A stretch of 64,000 bases of DNA from Apoda limacodes (GCA_946406115.1 OX291544.1:18803521-18867520), one strand, 5' to 3'. Positions 24,201 through 36,061 are shown, numbered from the stretch's first letter. Numbers and translations are program-made. Notes: generated by a model from the letters alone, not told the origin.

Positions 24201-27200
24201 TTTTCAAATTTCGAATATCTTTGATAGTTTTCGAGATATTCAAAAAAAAACCAAACCACTATTTTTTATTTTTTTAAATTGTTTATAACTTTTGCAATTT
24301 TCATCAGCCCCTTTTGGAACTTTTTCTTAAACTTTCTACATAATATTCCGAATCGAATGATACCTTGATCGTAATTTTCGGAGACTATACAAAAATTTCA
24401 CCCAAAAAGGTACATGTTGACCAGACTAGATGACCCATAACTTATATTACTGCTAACCTATTTCACTGCAACTGATGAAGATTTTTGTAACTGTTATTGA
24501 AATATTGACATCTAAAAATCACCATTTTTAATACTAGCTAGATCATTAATTATTCCATCTAGCGTGATTGCAACATAAAATTATTTGGATTGGAGGTTTG
24601 TTATTTGATGAATAGATACTTTCAGTAATTAAAGAAAAAGTTATTTGGTGTGGTCCCTTTTACACAGTATAAGTATTGAAAGCAGCACAATTATTGATTT
24701 TACTAGAAATTCTGCAATGTTGTTGTTTTGGCCGGGAGACGTCAACTGCTAAACGTAAACCTCCCCCATATGTTTCCATACCGGTCAGTCAGTGCGGGTC
24801 TAACCATGGTTTCCTGTACCAAATTAGGTGAAATAATATTCTGGATAAATTTTTAAAAAGGCTCATTGTTACACGTCGAAGCTGGATTGCCCACCCCTCC
24901 TAATATCTCTCATACCTTCTCTCAAGTAGTAGACCGTCACTGACCCTACCTATTAATACCTGCCTACTTCTTTAATGTCTCAAGCAATACACACTTCCCG
25001 AGTGTCGATTGCTCGAGACATTTCGTTATCAGTTACCTTGTGTCCACTCAAGCTGATAGCGATGGAATTCTCTATCATAACCCATGGTATTTCTTCTGAC
25101 CCAATGCGCACGCTCCCATCCATTAAGTTCAGGATAAGGCCCGTAGTGAAGGGTAGAGCCTGCTTCTTGCGTGCCAATGTGTACTCCGTTGTTAAGCATG
25201 TTTCGGTTACCACGTGATTCTACAAGGTCGATCTCTCCTGATGACGGCCATGTTCCGTACACGTTGTATGCAGGCATCAGCCAGATAGCTGTACAAATAA
25301 AGTAATATAAAAGGCTCCTAGCTTGTGCTTTAATATGTTATTTCGTATGTTTTTGTTTCTGGCACTAAAATAAGCAACTACAAATATATTTTTTCTAAAA
25401 AAACCTATTATATAGCCAGTCTAAAAATCAATTTCCGATATTTTGGTGTCTGAACTGAGTGAAATATGACGCTTGAAACTCTCATTCGGCCACAAATACG
25501 AATTCCTAGCTATACAAGGCGTGCATGTTCCTTTGCGCCGTAAGGTCTAACCTTCCCACCTAAGTTTAACCTAATTAAACCTATGATTGTACTTTTAAAT
25601 ATTCCTTGACAATGAATTTGAGATATATATGTATAATGTTATTTGTAAGCATAAAATTCTTAAAAAATGTGATTTCAAACTGTCTAATAAAACAGAAAAG
25701 AGTCCCGTTTTACAGATTTTCTTAATTTTCAGGACAACGATACAAGCTAGGAAAAAATGGTCAAAGACTTATTCAAAGACTTAAATAATTTGTTAATTAC
25801 TAATAAATTGCCTACAAATAAGCACTACACTGATTTTGATACGAGTTATAGTTTTCAAGATGTGGGGCGTCAAAGTTTACTTATTTTTTTATAACCAGCA
25901 TATAATCACAATTTAAATACCTACTCGCGCGTTTAAATTAGGTTCGGGATTTGCCACATTGCCGGTCTTGGCAGAGCGTCGGTCGCGAAGTTTGAAAAAA
26001 ATAATTTGATCAGGCCTGTGGATTCTCTCTGCTGGTACTTTTTATAACGAGAATACCAGATATAGAGGAAACTAAATTATTCAAGCAAACAGCGTATGAG
26101 GCTTGGACCACAAGAATCTGAATATTTCTGAATTAAAATGCAAATTAAATACTACCTCGAGGTTCAGTAAGAAAGCAATTGCCAAAGCCAAAATCCAATT
26201 TATTTGCAAAATAGGTAGGCGAATTGCGAGCTATCGCTCGTTGTCGAGTTGTGCATTCTGGTCACTTTCAAAATCTGCTGAAGCAAACTTTACCACCACT
26301 GTGAAAGGCCGGTGGTAACTTTGCTTTCTCTAAACGTTTATAATCCGAATGGACCAGACGGACTACCAGTAGTGGTGCTTAAACAATGTGCAACAACAAT
26401 GAGTTGTGTCTTGACTTACGCGCCTCTGACTTACTGATGTCCCGCAAGGCTCTATGCTGCCTCCTTCGCTGTTTCTACTGCATATCAATGATATGTTGTC
26501 CATCAACAACATACATTGCTATTCAAATGACAGTACTGGAGACGTTTATTACACGGGCCGTGTTGTTGAAGACTAAAAGTGCGGAAAACTTGTGTCTAAA
26601 AGAGGGTCTTTACCCTCTGTCTAAGGTCTCTGACTGGGGACGATATAAACCTACGAAGACATAGGTCTGCACGTTCACCGCTAGTAGAACCCCATTCACC
26701 ATCTCCAAGAGCATTGGGATCCTTGGTGTTGACATCTCCAGCGATGTTCAGTTCCGAGATCATTTGCAAGACAGGGTAAAGTTGGCGTCCAAAAAACTTG
26801 GAGAACTCAACAGAGAGAAACAGTGTTGAAGTAATTTTGGTTAAGTTACAAAGGTTGTTGCTTTACAAGTCGCAAGTCCAGTCCATATAGAATACTGCTG
26901 CCATCTCTGGGCGGGTCACCCGTATAGCATCTTAGCCCTTTTGACTTGTTTCAACAACAGGCTTAAACAACCGTCAACGATCCCAAACTTACAAGCCGTA
27001 TCGAACCCTTAAGTGTGAAGAGAGACATTTCCTCCCTGTGTGTGTAATGTAAAGTGCCGTTCTGAAGAATTGTTTGTAATTAAGCCCACGGCCACTTTCT
27101 ACCATCGAAACGCTCGCCACCGGCAGAGAATCATCCTCACACCTTAGAACCCAAATGGTCACGTCAATAGTCAAGTTTTAGAGAAACTTTTTTTTGTGGA

Positions 27201-30200
27201 GCCGGCCGAGGTTTTCTCTAAGGACTACAAAGGTTGACGTATAGAAAAAGAAAAATATGTCAAGACAGTTTTTTGAGAATAAGGATCACGAAAAGACATG
27301 ATAGACGAAGATTTTTAAAAAATTGTGCCGATAGTTCACAAATAGTGAATTGGATTATAAAGAAAGGATTTTAATTATACAAGAAGGCTGAATCTATAAA
27401 GAAATACGTTATAATTTTTTATTTCATTGGTTTTTAGGGTAACACCACAAACACTAGTCTCCAGGTAACAAAGTGTTATAATAACTTGGATTTCAAACTG
27501 GTTATATTTCTTGCCTACGACTGAATTCAATTTCGCCATATTGAGCTTATTTTTAAAGGTTTTCAAATGCCGGCGATGGCTTTAATATGCTGGACTTAAT
27601 CGCGTTTTGAACAATTTGTTTAAAACATATGTGAAAGAAATTACACCCTATCACGGGTCGGCGTTCAACAGTTTCCTGTAACAATTTTTATTGTTTAGTT
27701 GAATAACTTTTTGACTCTGCAACCGAAACATTGCTGTGCTTCCATATTTACGTTTTACGCATAGGATGCAATTCCTAATAGTAAATTTAATATTAAAGTA
27801 TTCATTAGAAAGCTATATTAAAAACTATTGCGGTACTGTCAACGAGGAAAATACACGAAATCGATAGACGGCAAAACGGTAATAAAATTTGTGGTAATAA
27901 CCGAAAATTTAGAATTTATTACAGAAATATAGAAAATATTTACATACAATTGTAAAAAATGGTAGCATAACAAAAATTACAATATATTTACGTACTTACG
28001 AAAATCTTTTATTTGATTTTCCCCTGATAATAAGGATTTTGTCAAAATAGGAATCGCTGGACAGACTGTAACACTGTTCGAGAGGCTGAAATTCGTCAAA
28101 CTTGCGTTCGAGACGATTCGTAATGACCCTGGAAAACAGCTTAAAGGCAAAGCTCAAATTTTTTTTAAATTTTGAAACTTTCAGAATGCACCTTCCTATA
28201 TCAACCACGCTGAAGGTTTTTTTTTTGTTTCATAAAAGTCACAGCTGTACAATATAAACCAGTATGAGAACAGTAGGCTTGGTAAATTCCCAGATTGCCG
28301 AAATTGAGGGCGTCTTAGGTAACCTAACTAATGACCAAGAGAAAATTGATTATTAAGGGGCATATATCAACTAACTAGCGCCGCCATCAGATATCCTCAA
28401 TTTTCTCTTCGTAGAATAGTGGGCTGTAAGAGGGTCATTAACGTACCTGGCCAGAGCCAATCACCAGCGGGCATCTTGGCGCGCACCTCGACGCGTCCGT
28501 AGCGAAAGCTGAAGGAGTGCACGGTGCGAATGCGCGCGCTCTTGATCGGGTTGATAATGTTCGTGGGCGTGCCCGTACGTTCGCATCCCCACCATTGTGG
28601 ATTCGTGCACCTGAATTCAGTGATCAATATAGTCAGCACGTGTGTTTTCGCTGCTATCTATCTTATATAAATAAAAACCGGCCAAGTGCGAGTCGGACAC
28701 GCGCACCGAGGGTCTGTACTTACCACCATTTACGTAATTTACAAACACAAACAAAAAACAAAAGGTGTGCCGCTAAGCGGTCACCCATCCAATTACTAGC
28801 TAAGCCCGACGTTGCTTAACTTTTAATAATTAACGTTTCCAACAAACAAATATATAGTAATCCTGTTTCGCTTAATAATAACTAGATAGCGCTGTAACGG
28901 TGATTTAAAATGGTAAATAGCACGGGCCCGTCTCACAATTGGCCGGTTTTTATTATTTGTTGTTATACTTTAGAGCTTACACACACTATTATCACTTCAA
29001 GATTATACGCGTAACTGTTTTTACTATTATTTTATTGAATGTTCGTATTGTAAACGGAACATTTTGTTTAATTTTGCAAATAGGTACACCACCCGTGCAA
29101 ATCCGGGGCGGGCAGGTAGTATTTATTACCTTATTTATTTATATTTATTACCCAACCTAACCCAATACGGTACCTATTATAAAATCTGTGTCTATGGGCT
29201 TAAAATGCTACACCAATACTTACCGGATAAAGACAGGCCCCTACAAAAAGGTATTTTCTCAAAAGCGTATTTTCATATGCCGAATGTTGCTCATTCTGAC
29301 TTTGTAAATCTAGGTTTTAAGCAGCTTCCTCTATAAAAAAAATAAGTACCTATGCTAGTCAAGTTGGCAGAGTTAAGTTTAAGGAACGGTGTCGGTATCT
29401 TAGTTATCAAAGTAAGCATTAGTTCATTAGGTTAATAAAGATGCAACCGTGCTCTTTGCATATACTCGTAAATATGAATAAACTGATATGTTGAAAATTG
29501 ACCGGTGTTATTCACAAGAACGCCTTGGACTCTACGTTTTACAAGCAGGACCTGTAGCAGCTGCTGACTCCTCTAACTACAGAAAACGCTGGACCGCTTT
29601 TGCGGTCCCGTCTGCAGAAGCAAAAGCTAGGTCTTCATTTAACAAAACAAGATCAACAGGAAATACTAAATAAAATCAAATGGGCTGAAAGAGTGACATC
29701 TGGGCGGCAATCGGTCTGATTTTAACCCTACAGCACTGCACGTCCCGGAAAAAAACCAATACGGTACCTATCCTATAAATAAATCTATACCTAACATTAA
29801 AAACCACTAAAACTGAATACTGTACTTTTTTTCGTAATTCCTAAACTATTTATAAAATTAGGACATGACATTCTTTACGATAACCTTGACTCTGTAATAT
29901 CTGTAAACAGCATAATTTATATCAAATTATTTAAATATACGACTGTGTAGGTGTTCAACGAAATCGTTATGCTATCTACATACCTACCGGGCGATAAATC
30001 TAGACATGTGATGCTGAACACCAAATATATCTGCAAATACAAAAAATACAACGTACTCATCGTGGCGTCGACGTCTCAGCCGGAAGACGTCCACTGCCGC
30101 ACTTAGGCCTCTCGCATAGTTCTTGGCCTCCCACGTCCACGATTTTCTACGGATTACGAGATCTCGCTGTCGAGCTTTCTCTTGAACTTGCTGAACGGCT

Positions 30201-32270
30201 CTGAGCTAACTTGGTTGGCCAAAATCAGTGTCATCGTTTATGGTCATTGATCGTAGACTGCCGTCTTTAGACACTGAGGTATTTTAGTCGAAAAGATGTT
30301 ACTTAATTTCCTGAACAGACTTTTATTTGGACTGGACCTAAACGTTTAAGTACTTAATGTTGGACGCACCTAACTAAAATATTTCCAATTATTTAGGTTT
30401 ATATTTAGGTATGTGTATTCGTCAAAAACTTCGAGACTTGCGTTTCCAACAACAACAACCGACGCGCGACATGGAAATTTTCTCCAAGTTCATTTTAAGG
30501 CCCACCTGTTGGGAAACTCTGCTGAGCATCGTGACAATGTCTTTCAACGATTCTGCCACGACCACTAAGTCATTGGCTTTCGAGTATCAAATGGTAAAAA
30601 AGACCAGGGACATAATAATATATCCCCTTTCCCAGTTCTGAACATGGACGCTGGACACTATAGATGCATTTACTAGTGCTATTGAACACCTATGTTAAAT
30701 AAATCGTGTAGATATACCTGTCAGCTGGAGCACCCCCTTCGACGTTGAGACGCCCGTTGGAGAGGAATGCTTCTCCGAATTGGTCAGATGTGAGCGAGGG
30801 TCTCACGAACAGCAAACCGCTGTGCGTAAATGAGTTGGTACGATTGTTGCTGTAGTATTGGAATTCCCAGTTCTGTGAATTAAATAAAAAGGTATCGGAA
30901 TATATGTTAAAGTAAAATAAAATTGTATTGGTAGTTGTTGATCGACCGGTGTTATTCACAAGACGCCTCGGGCGCTATGTTTTCCAAGCAGGACCTTGGA
31001 GCAGTTGCAGAATCCTCTAACTTTGGAAACTGCTTCCTTCCATGGATCTCAGGTAGACGTAGCCAGCAAAATAGTTTATTTTCGATTATTAATTTTAGTT
31101 TATAATTTATGATACCTGTATTACTTTCAAAAACCGGATTCGTTCAAATTTTGTAAGTTCTTGGCACTACTTTCCAGCGTTAATGGGTTATGTTACTAAC
31201 AAATGTGCAGGGGAAATGGGATAACAGTATATAATAAAAAGTTTTTTTAATGACATTCTTTAGTATTTGTATATTATTAGTATCCACTTCACAGAATACA
31301 CTTAAACAATTTTTAAAGTAAAACTTGGGAAGCACACACAATATATTTCATACTGACATTCAATAACTTTCATTCAATAAATTTAAAAAAATCAGTTCTA
31401 CAATAATTTATAATACGGTTGATGATAGATAGGAAAAAGGGATTAGAAGGGAAGCACGACAGCGGTGATATGTGCGAGGTACAGATCGCAAAAAAAAAAG
31501 GTGGAGAAGTAGAGGGGGGGGGGGGGTGAGTGTGAAAGAAGAGAAAGGGAAAGCGAAAGAAAAAAGGGATTTGAGAAGGCAGATAAGAGAGAGAAAAAGT
31601 CATTTTCGGCGAGAGGGGAAAAATTTCGGAGAACGGGAGAGAAACGAAGAGGAATGGTGGGGGTGGATATAAAAGCTAGTGGTGGTAATATGTTAGTGGT
31701 AAAGAAGGAGAGGGGGATTACGGAAAGATGAGAAATATAGGAAGGAGGTACTGAGAACGAAAAACAAAACTTTGGGTAGAAAGAGGTTAATTAAATAAAA
31801 GGGTATGAAAACGTTAGAGAAAAAAAACATCAAAAGAGAGAGGGAGCAAGGAGGGTAGTAGGGTGATGGGAAGAAAAGGAAGATACAGAGTTTAAGTAAG
31901 GTCAGTAATGGAAAAAATGGTCGGTTATTATAAGTACAACTTATAAAATAAATTGCAAAGTTGTAAGGAGAGAGAAACGAGCAGGAGCATTTGCTCAGTT
32001 GTCTTATCCTGAACTTGTGCCACGTGTACCGAGTTGCACGCCGTTTGCTTTAAATGTAATTTGTATACTTACACCGCCACCTGCAAGCGTGTTTTCGTGC
32101 TGCCACTTCTCGAGGTCGAAGTGATCGAAGTCGTCTGCGAAGATGAGCTCGCCAGAGCACACAGTGATGGGCGCGTGTGTCCCACTCACAGTAGTCACGC
32201 TTGGCGTGCAGGCCTTTACCGCCGGCGCTGCCGCATACAGGCACAATCCCACACACACCATCAACCACAT
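18225..32270 (-). CDS. Secreted GH16 beta-1,3-glucanase, copy A (complete, 7 exons)
   Basis: Coding exons, 5' to 3' on the minus strand: 32073-32270, 30718-30872, 28447-28610, 25037-25288, 21915-22063, 20113-20214, 18225-18341. All junctions are AG..GT with matching phase and join to 378 residues. A signal peptide (MWLMVCVGLCLYAAAPAVKA) precedes CTPS, so the product is exported, probably to gut lumen or haemolymph. The GH16 core has GDWLWP, then AIWLMPAYNVYG and the catalytic GEIDLVES: Glu191 nucleophile, Asp193, Glu196 acid/base. It continues with WERAHW, DYIRFSIDDVELG, INLAVGG and ends VDYVRVWAL. Beta-glucan recognition proteins of the same family have usually lost these glutamates, so an active hydrolase of beta-1,3-glucan is expected. 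There is no N-terminal CBM39 recognition domain. Introns carry many repeats. Copy B lies downstream on the same strand. Confidence 0.93.
18773..19186 (-). repeat. Dispersed lepidopteran repeat (AGGGTTCCGTACC family), inverted copy
   Basis: It starts with CCGGCCAAGTGCGAGTCGGA after an A run and ends with GGGTACGGAACCCT, the reverse of the copy at 4832. It lies in intron 6 of glucanase copy A. No coding capacity. Confidence 0.75.
20355..21020 (+). repeat. Dispersed repeat with GGCGACTTCGTCTGCGTGG end and GTCAGTCAGTCAG tail
   Basis: The left end reads GCGGGCGACTTCGTCTGCGT and the right end TTGAGTCAGTCAGTCAGTTT followed by a TATATA tract. An internal GGGGATGAATTTTGCAAAAT segment occurs twice (about 20609 and 20876), and a CCCCTAGGGGATGAATA variant lies between. 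This structure is common in moth genomes. It lies in intron 5 of glucanase copy A. Confidence 0.6.
21241..21706 (+). other. GC-rich exon-like stretch ending in ATGAG/GTGAGT
   Basis: About 460 bases are clearly richer in GC than the surrounding intron and end in CGCTATGAG followed by GTGAGTGAT, a strong donor context just after an ATG. This looks like a 5' untranslated exon with a two-codon start, or the 5' leader of a retroelement. I found no downstream partner exon. It lies inside intron 5 of the minus-strand glucanase gene. Confidence 0.3.
22158..24428. mobile_element. AT-rich foldback element with long inverted repeats
   Basis: The ends read TAGTCTGGTCAACATGTACC (22158) and the exact inverse at 24409-24428. 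Inverted similarity runs inward to about 23040 on the left and 23607 on the right, leaving a loop of about 565 bases that is itself rich in ATTTGTTTATAAC-type palindromes. GAT flanks both ends (22155-22157 and 24429-24431), possibly a 3-bp target duplication. The left arm has about 65 bases that the right arm lacks, between two CGGA motifs. There is no coding capacity. It occupies most of intron 4 of glucanase copy A. Confidence 0.8.
24720..24810 (-). mobile_element. RTE-type LINE 3' end fragment, antisense
   Basis: GGCCGGGAGACGTCAACTGC and the following ACCTCCCCCATATG resemble the reverse of the RTE C-terminal tail that in moths reads GGAAGACGTCCACTGC. It is only about 90 bases long. Confidence 0.4.
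26060..27240 (+). mobile_element. Diverged LINE remnant (jockey/CR1 group)
   Basis: Plus-strand pieces match the 8341-11890 LINE: LKCKLNTTSRFSKKA then KIGRRIASY (26110-26240), PDGLPVVVLKQC (26355-26390), LHINDMLSINNIHCYSNDS at the YADD box (about 26480-26530, Ala-Asp changed), then the C-terminal tail to about 27240. Several internal deletions and frameshifts. It lies in intron 3 of glucanase copy A. Confidence 0.75.
27996..28208 (-). mobile_element. Reverse transcriptase fragment of RTE type
   Basis: A 70-codon minus-strand frame contains FKLFSRVITNRLERKFDEFQ followed by PLEQ, the motif 2a region of RTE-clade reverse transcriptases (typically ..KLFSRVI.NRL...D..QP.EQAGF). The GF that should follow is lost. 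It is isolated within intron 3 of glucanase copy A. Confidence 0.6.
28673..28720 (-). repeat. Fragment of the AGGGTTCCGTACC-family repeat
   Basis: Only the CCGGCCAAGTGCGAGTCGGA end and about 25 further bases are present. It lies 63 bases beyond exon 3 of copy A, in intron 2. Confidence 0.6.
29496..29600 (+). repeat. First copy of a two-copy repeat (GACCGGTGTTATTCACAAG)
   Basis: GACCGGTGTTATTCACAAGA, then TTTTACAAGCAGGACCT and CTCCTCTAACTA recur at 30943-31035 with substitutions. A 61-codon frame here is not kept in the other copy, so I do not call a gene. Confidence 0.55.
30060..30240 (-). mobile_element. RTE-type LINE 3' end fragment, antisense
   Basis: CCGGAAGACGTCCACTGCCG and GCCTCTCGCATAG followed by a GC-rich stretch are the antisense of the RTE C-terminal tail. 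It lies in intron 2 of glucanase copy A. Confidence 0.5.
30943..31035 (+). repeat. Second copy of the GACCGGTGTTATTCACAAG repeat
   Basis: Same orientation as the copy at 29496, 1.45 kb downstream, just 5' of exon 2 of copy A (on the intron 1 side). Divergence is visible by eye. Confidence 0.55.
31437..31915. repeat. About 480-bp polypurine tract
   Basis: The plus strand is almost all A and G, with blocks such as GGAGAAGTAGAGGGGGGGGG and GAGAGAAACGAAGAGGAATG and a run of 13 or more Gs near 31520. The open frames of both strands here (Pro/Ser-rich or Arg/Glu-rich) are compositional by-products. It lies in intron 1 of glucanase copy A. Confidence 0.8.
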
Positions 32271-32280
32271 ATCTGCTGTA

Positions 32281-33340
32281 ATAATATTTGATAAAGTACA
32301 AGTTTTTTAGTCTGATGCGACTATAGGGACCATCGATCCAGAGTCTTCAGAATTTTACCGTTATTGCCTTAGTAAACTAACCAAAGGTGATCACTCAGAA
32401 AAAAGGATAGAGCCGTTTGTCTGTCTGTCGAACAGTCCTAACTGCGCGTTTAAATAATCGATATGCTTATCGATAGACAGCTACTAACAAGAAGTGAGGC
32501 TATGTTCCATGCGTTCAGAGACATTTAAGTAGTTAGCAACATTCAGTTAGATCTATACTGCCGTTAAACAAGTGCAATTTTTTTTTATTATTTTTAATAT
32601 CCCAAACGTCACATTATCCTTTTTATTTTATAATATTATATTCGTTACCTTCCGTAATTGGAGCACTACTTTCGAATTAGGTTTCAAAAGTCACTAACAC
32701 AATCAAATAAACCAGAAATGCACCTCTTCGCTACCATATATTTGGTAGCGAACGCGATCTAAGCAGTGCACAGATTCATCCACACAGACGAACATACTGT
32801 ACGTACTCCCCATTCCATTCGCGCGACACCGCTCGTATGAAACTGTTTTCGTTGGGGCGCGTGACATTAAAATTTTGTTATTTATTTTAAAAATTTAGTG
32901 ACAGGCCCACGCCTCGCTATTTAATATTTATTATATATATTTATAAATTCACAAGATGTTAAGATTTTTTATAAATAATACTACGGAACCCGACCCTAAG
33001 GATCACAACACATTTTGTATTCTTTTTTTGCGAAACGTGCGAGTATGACATAACGTGCTTATTAATTCCATAATAATAAAATACCTCCCTATTTCTGACG
33101 AGATATTTTGGCGTCGAACGAATTGAGACCGCCAAGAGTTCGAGTCTGAAACGGGCCTTTCACCCGAATTAACCCGAACCTTGGTGGGGCAAAGATTTCT
33201 TGGAGAAATGGAGAATTGGAGTTAAATCGTCTCATGATTCTTTAAGGCTGTTCAAATTTGTCGGAACGCGCCCACTTATAGCAGTCTCCGAAATTGAGCC
33301 ACTGGTTACATGCTCTAATAAATTCTGAATCATAATATTT
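32281..33340. other. No recognised coding feature (5' region of glucanase copy A)
   Basis: The coding exon of copy A is preceded on its strand by ATTATTACAG at 32276-32285, a plausible acceptor just 5' of the ATG. This stretch would then be the first intron after a noncoding exon. No other exon or RNA gene is seen. Confidence 0.4.
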
Positions 33341-34390
33341 TTTTTTTTTTTTTTTTTTTTTTATACCACTAAGGTGTCAAACAAGCTTACGGCCCGCCTG
33401 ATGGTAAGCGGTCACCGTAGCCTATGGACGCTTGCAACACCAGGGGTATCACTTGCGCGTTGCCGACCCTTCAGAAATCTAATAACTTCTTTCTTGAAGA
33501 ACTCCATACTGTAGTCCTTGCAGAAAACCTTGGCAGGGAGCTCATTCCACAACTTAAGCGTTCGCGGGAGGAAGTTTCTCTGAAACCGCACTGTACGCGA
33601 CCATTTAGGTTCTAAAGTGTGAGAATGAATTCCCTGCCGATGGCGAGCGGTGCGATGGTAGAAAGTAGTCGTGGGCATCATTTCGAACAATTCCTCAGAA
33701 CACAACCCATTGTACAAGCGGTAGAACACACACAGTGAGGCAAAGTCTCTCCTCAGACTTAAGGGCTCGATACCGCAAGTGAGTTTGGAATCGTCGACAA
33801 TTCTCACAGCCCGTCGTTGAACCGAGTCAAAAGGGCCAAGCTGGTATCCGGGTGCACCTGCCCAGAGATGGCAGCAGTACTCCATATGGGGCCGAACTTG
33901 CGACTTGTAAAGTAACAACCTTTATATAGTATTTTGGTTTCTTTAAGACTTATTTGAAAATTAAACGGGATTTAGAGAAACGGGAAAAATAAAACGGGAT
34001 TACCCTGTCTTTGTAACAATCAGTAGACAAACTAGGTCACCATGGGCTCTCTTGCAAAGGGTGCAGGTTGTCACGGTACCATAAACAATCTCATTCACAG
34101 GTCTCTTGCCACCGCCTATATCATGAATTTTGGAACCTGACGGTGCGACTTTGTTACCTTAAAGTCTCAGCCACACTAACGTCCGTACTAAAGTATGGGG
34201 TAGCTACGTCCGTATTGCGGCTATGATATCCTCTGGCAACAGCACGACTCACGAAATTGTGCTCGAGTTTGTAGCCGGGAAACCCTTTTTCTTTTATTTC
34301 TTTTTTTTAGTTACTTATACTACATATGAGTATTAACTGCATAGACAGCTTAGAGGACAGAAAGAAGCAGCACTTGTTTGTTTGGATCAA
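33341..34390 (-). mobile_element. LINE remnant (jockey/CR1 group), 3' end plus endonuclease scraps
   Basis: A T run at 33341-33362 is the poly-A tail. A 168-codon minus-strand frame (33412-33918) covers the C-terminal tail (SQVRPHMEYCCHLWAGAPGY, then LKLWNELPAKVF), the best preserved copy of this part in the window. Fragments at about 34205-34285 and 34336-34385 match the endonuclease start of the 8341-11890 copy. The middle (33926-34204) is unrelated or too diverged. Confidence 0.8.
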
Positions 34391-34400
34391 ATCTGGCAAT

Positions 34401-35164
34401 TTTTGAACACGTCCCGACTAGCTAGAACACTTAAATTTTCAGAGAAGCTGAACTCGGTGACAATACAAATATTTTTTACTTATTGTCAACCCGTCAAATT
34501 TGCGTAAAAACGCCCTTTGTATCCCAAATACATTGCAGAAATCGACCAAAATTGTTTTTGGTATTGGTTTTAAAAAAAAAAATATTTAAATTTTTGTCTT
34601 TAAATGTATTTACTGGTGTGTAGAAAACACATCACACATCCCTCTCTCCGCTTACCTAACTAGTAATTCAGTCACAGACCTAGGATTTTTACGCTACGCT
34701 ATTCAGTATAGACTTTTCGAAAACTATTATTTTTCGCCGTCTTTTAAATTACATTTGTGTATTAAGGAGTCTATCGATTAAGACCAAGTTAAAAATAAAT
34801 ATACTTAGTATTAATCGAAGTGTGACTGTATATGTAAATGAAAACCCAAGGTGACTGCATTTTTCTTTGTTTACTTTTTGGCCCTAGGGCCGACATTCAC
34901 TACTTCGCATCCGCTTTTTAGATAATAAATGGTCTACTTTTAAAGTATGAGAGATGAAAAATCTATTAAAGATTCTCTAAAATAACTTTTTCTCTCAGGA
35001 GTTCTGTCTTTGCAAGTTATTAACTGCCAAAGTTTAAAATGAACTAATTTGAAAAAAATTGCAAAATTCATTGTCACTCCCTATATTTTCAATTATAATA
35101 CAGAATAGATACGACAGTAACGTAAATTTAATACTTGAATATGTAATAACATGTTGACACTTAC
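34401..35164. other. No recognised feature
   Basis: AT-rich sequence with no exon, RNA gene or repeat structure that I can support. If the candidate first exon at 35165 is real, this belongs to its intron. Confidence 0.4.
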
Positions 35165-35260
35165 CAGTCCGTAAGCTTATCACGACTGCAGTAAAAATGG
35201 TGCTGTGCGGATTAGCTCAATCAATCTATCTTTAATATAATCCGCAGGGAAGCTGATAAC
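35165..35260 (-). promoter_or_regulatory. Candidate noncoding first exon and promoter of glucanase copy A
   Basis: On the minus strand, GATTATATTAAAGATAGATT, containing a TATA-like run and a GATA site, precedes a short stretch ending in GGACTG and the donor GTAAGTG (exon edge at 35165). A matching acceptor lies just before the start codon of copy A. GATA sites drive gut genes in insects, which would suit a digestive glucanase. This is inference; no transcript is available. Confidence 0.3.
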
Positions 35261-35269
35261 AATTGTTTT

Positions 35270-36061
35270 TGTCAATTTAATCACTCAAGAAGACAATACA
35301 TGATGTTGTTATCCAATGTATTTTTATGACATTAACACCTTCACACTTAGCACACAACTAACTACTATTAACATACCAATCGTACATTTACAGGATGTGT
35401 TTTTAATTGATATAAGAAAAAAGACATACTGTATATCATTCTAGTTTCGTCTTTGACTGCCTGTACCGGAACCACTAATTGCGCTGACGTAACAATTAAA
35501 AACCTATGAATCAGAGTGCTTGAAAGACTGATGTTATTTACTCAGCCATGATGATCACTGTCCGGTTCGGGCTGCACCGAAACCGAACGGAACCTTGTGA
35601 ATGTACATACATGATAGAGGCACCACGTATTTTGTCTTGAATTATACATATCTCGATCTTGTAATTAACATTCTTGCATTACTAAAACAGGATTGGATTG
35701 CAATGCAGACAGTTTTCATTTTAAAAGTGACCTTTTATTAGCTTAAATCTAAAAATGATGACTATTTGTAAATTCTGATACTTATTTAATTTATTTAATC
35801 TTGCTGTATGTATTATATATATAAAGTTTTTTCAAAATTGATCCCCTCAGGGAGTAGGAAATTGGGTTGTATGGACCCGTCAGTTTTGCATCATTTTGTA
35901 TTTATGCATAGAAATTGGTATTCGGCCTTAAGATTAAAAAAAAACATTCAATGGGTACAATGTAAAATAGTTGAATGTAAAATGCAAACTAAAATGGGAA
36001 CTGGAAGTATGTATGGAAATCCGCAATTTTTTAAACTTAATACATAAAACTTGGTACTTTG
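35270..36061. other. No recognised gene
   Basis: AT-rich. From about 35830 to 36061 the sequence has a repeat-like look and short frames on both strands, but no family I recognise. Confidence 0.4.

Noticed and set aside
24975..25217. 80-codon plus-strand frame opposite glucanase exon 4
   Set aside because: It is the antisense shadow of the active-site exon, which has clear GH16 homology on the minus strand.
31472..31672. Arg/Glu-rich open frame, and its Pro/Ser-rich antisense
   Set aside because: Both are compositional by-products of the polypurine tract.
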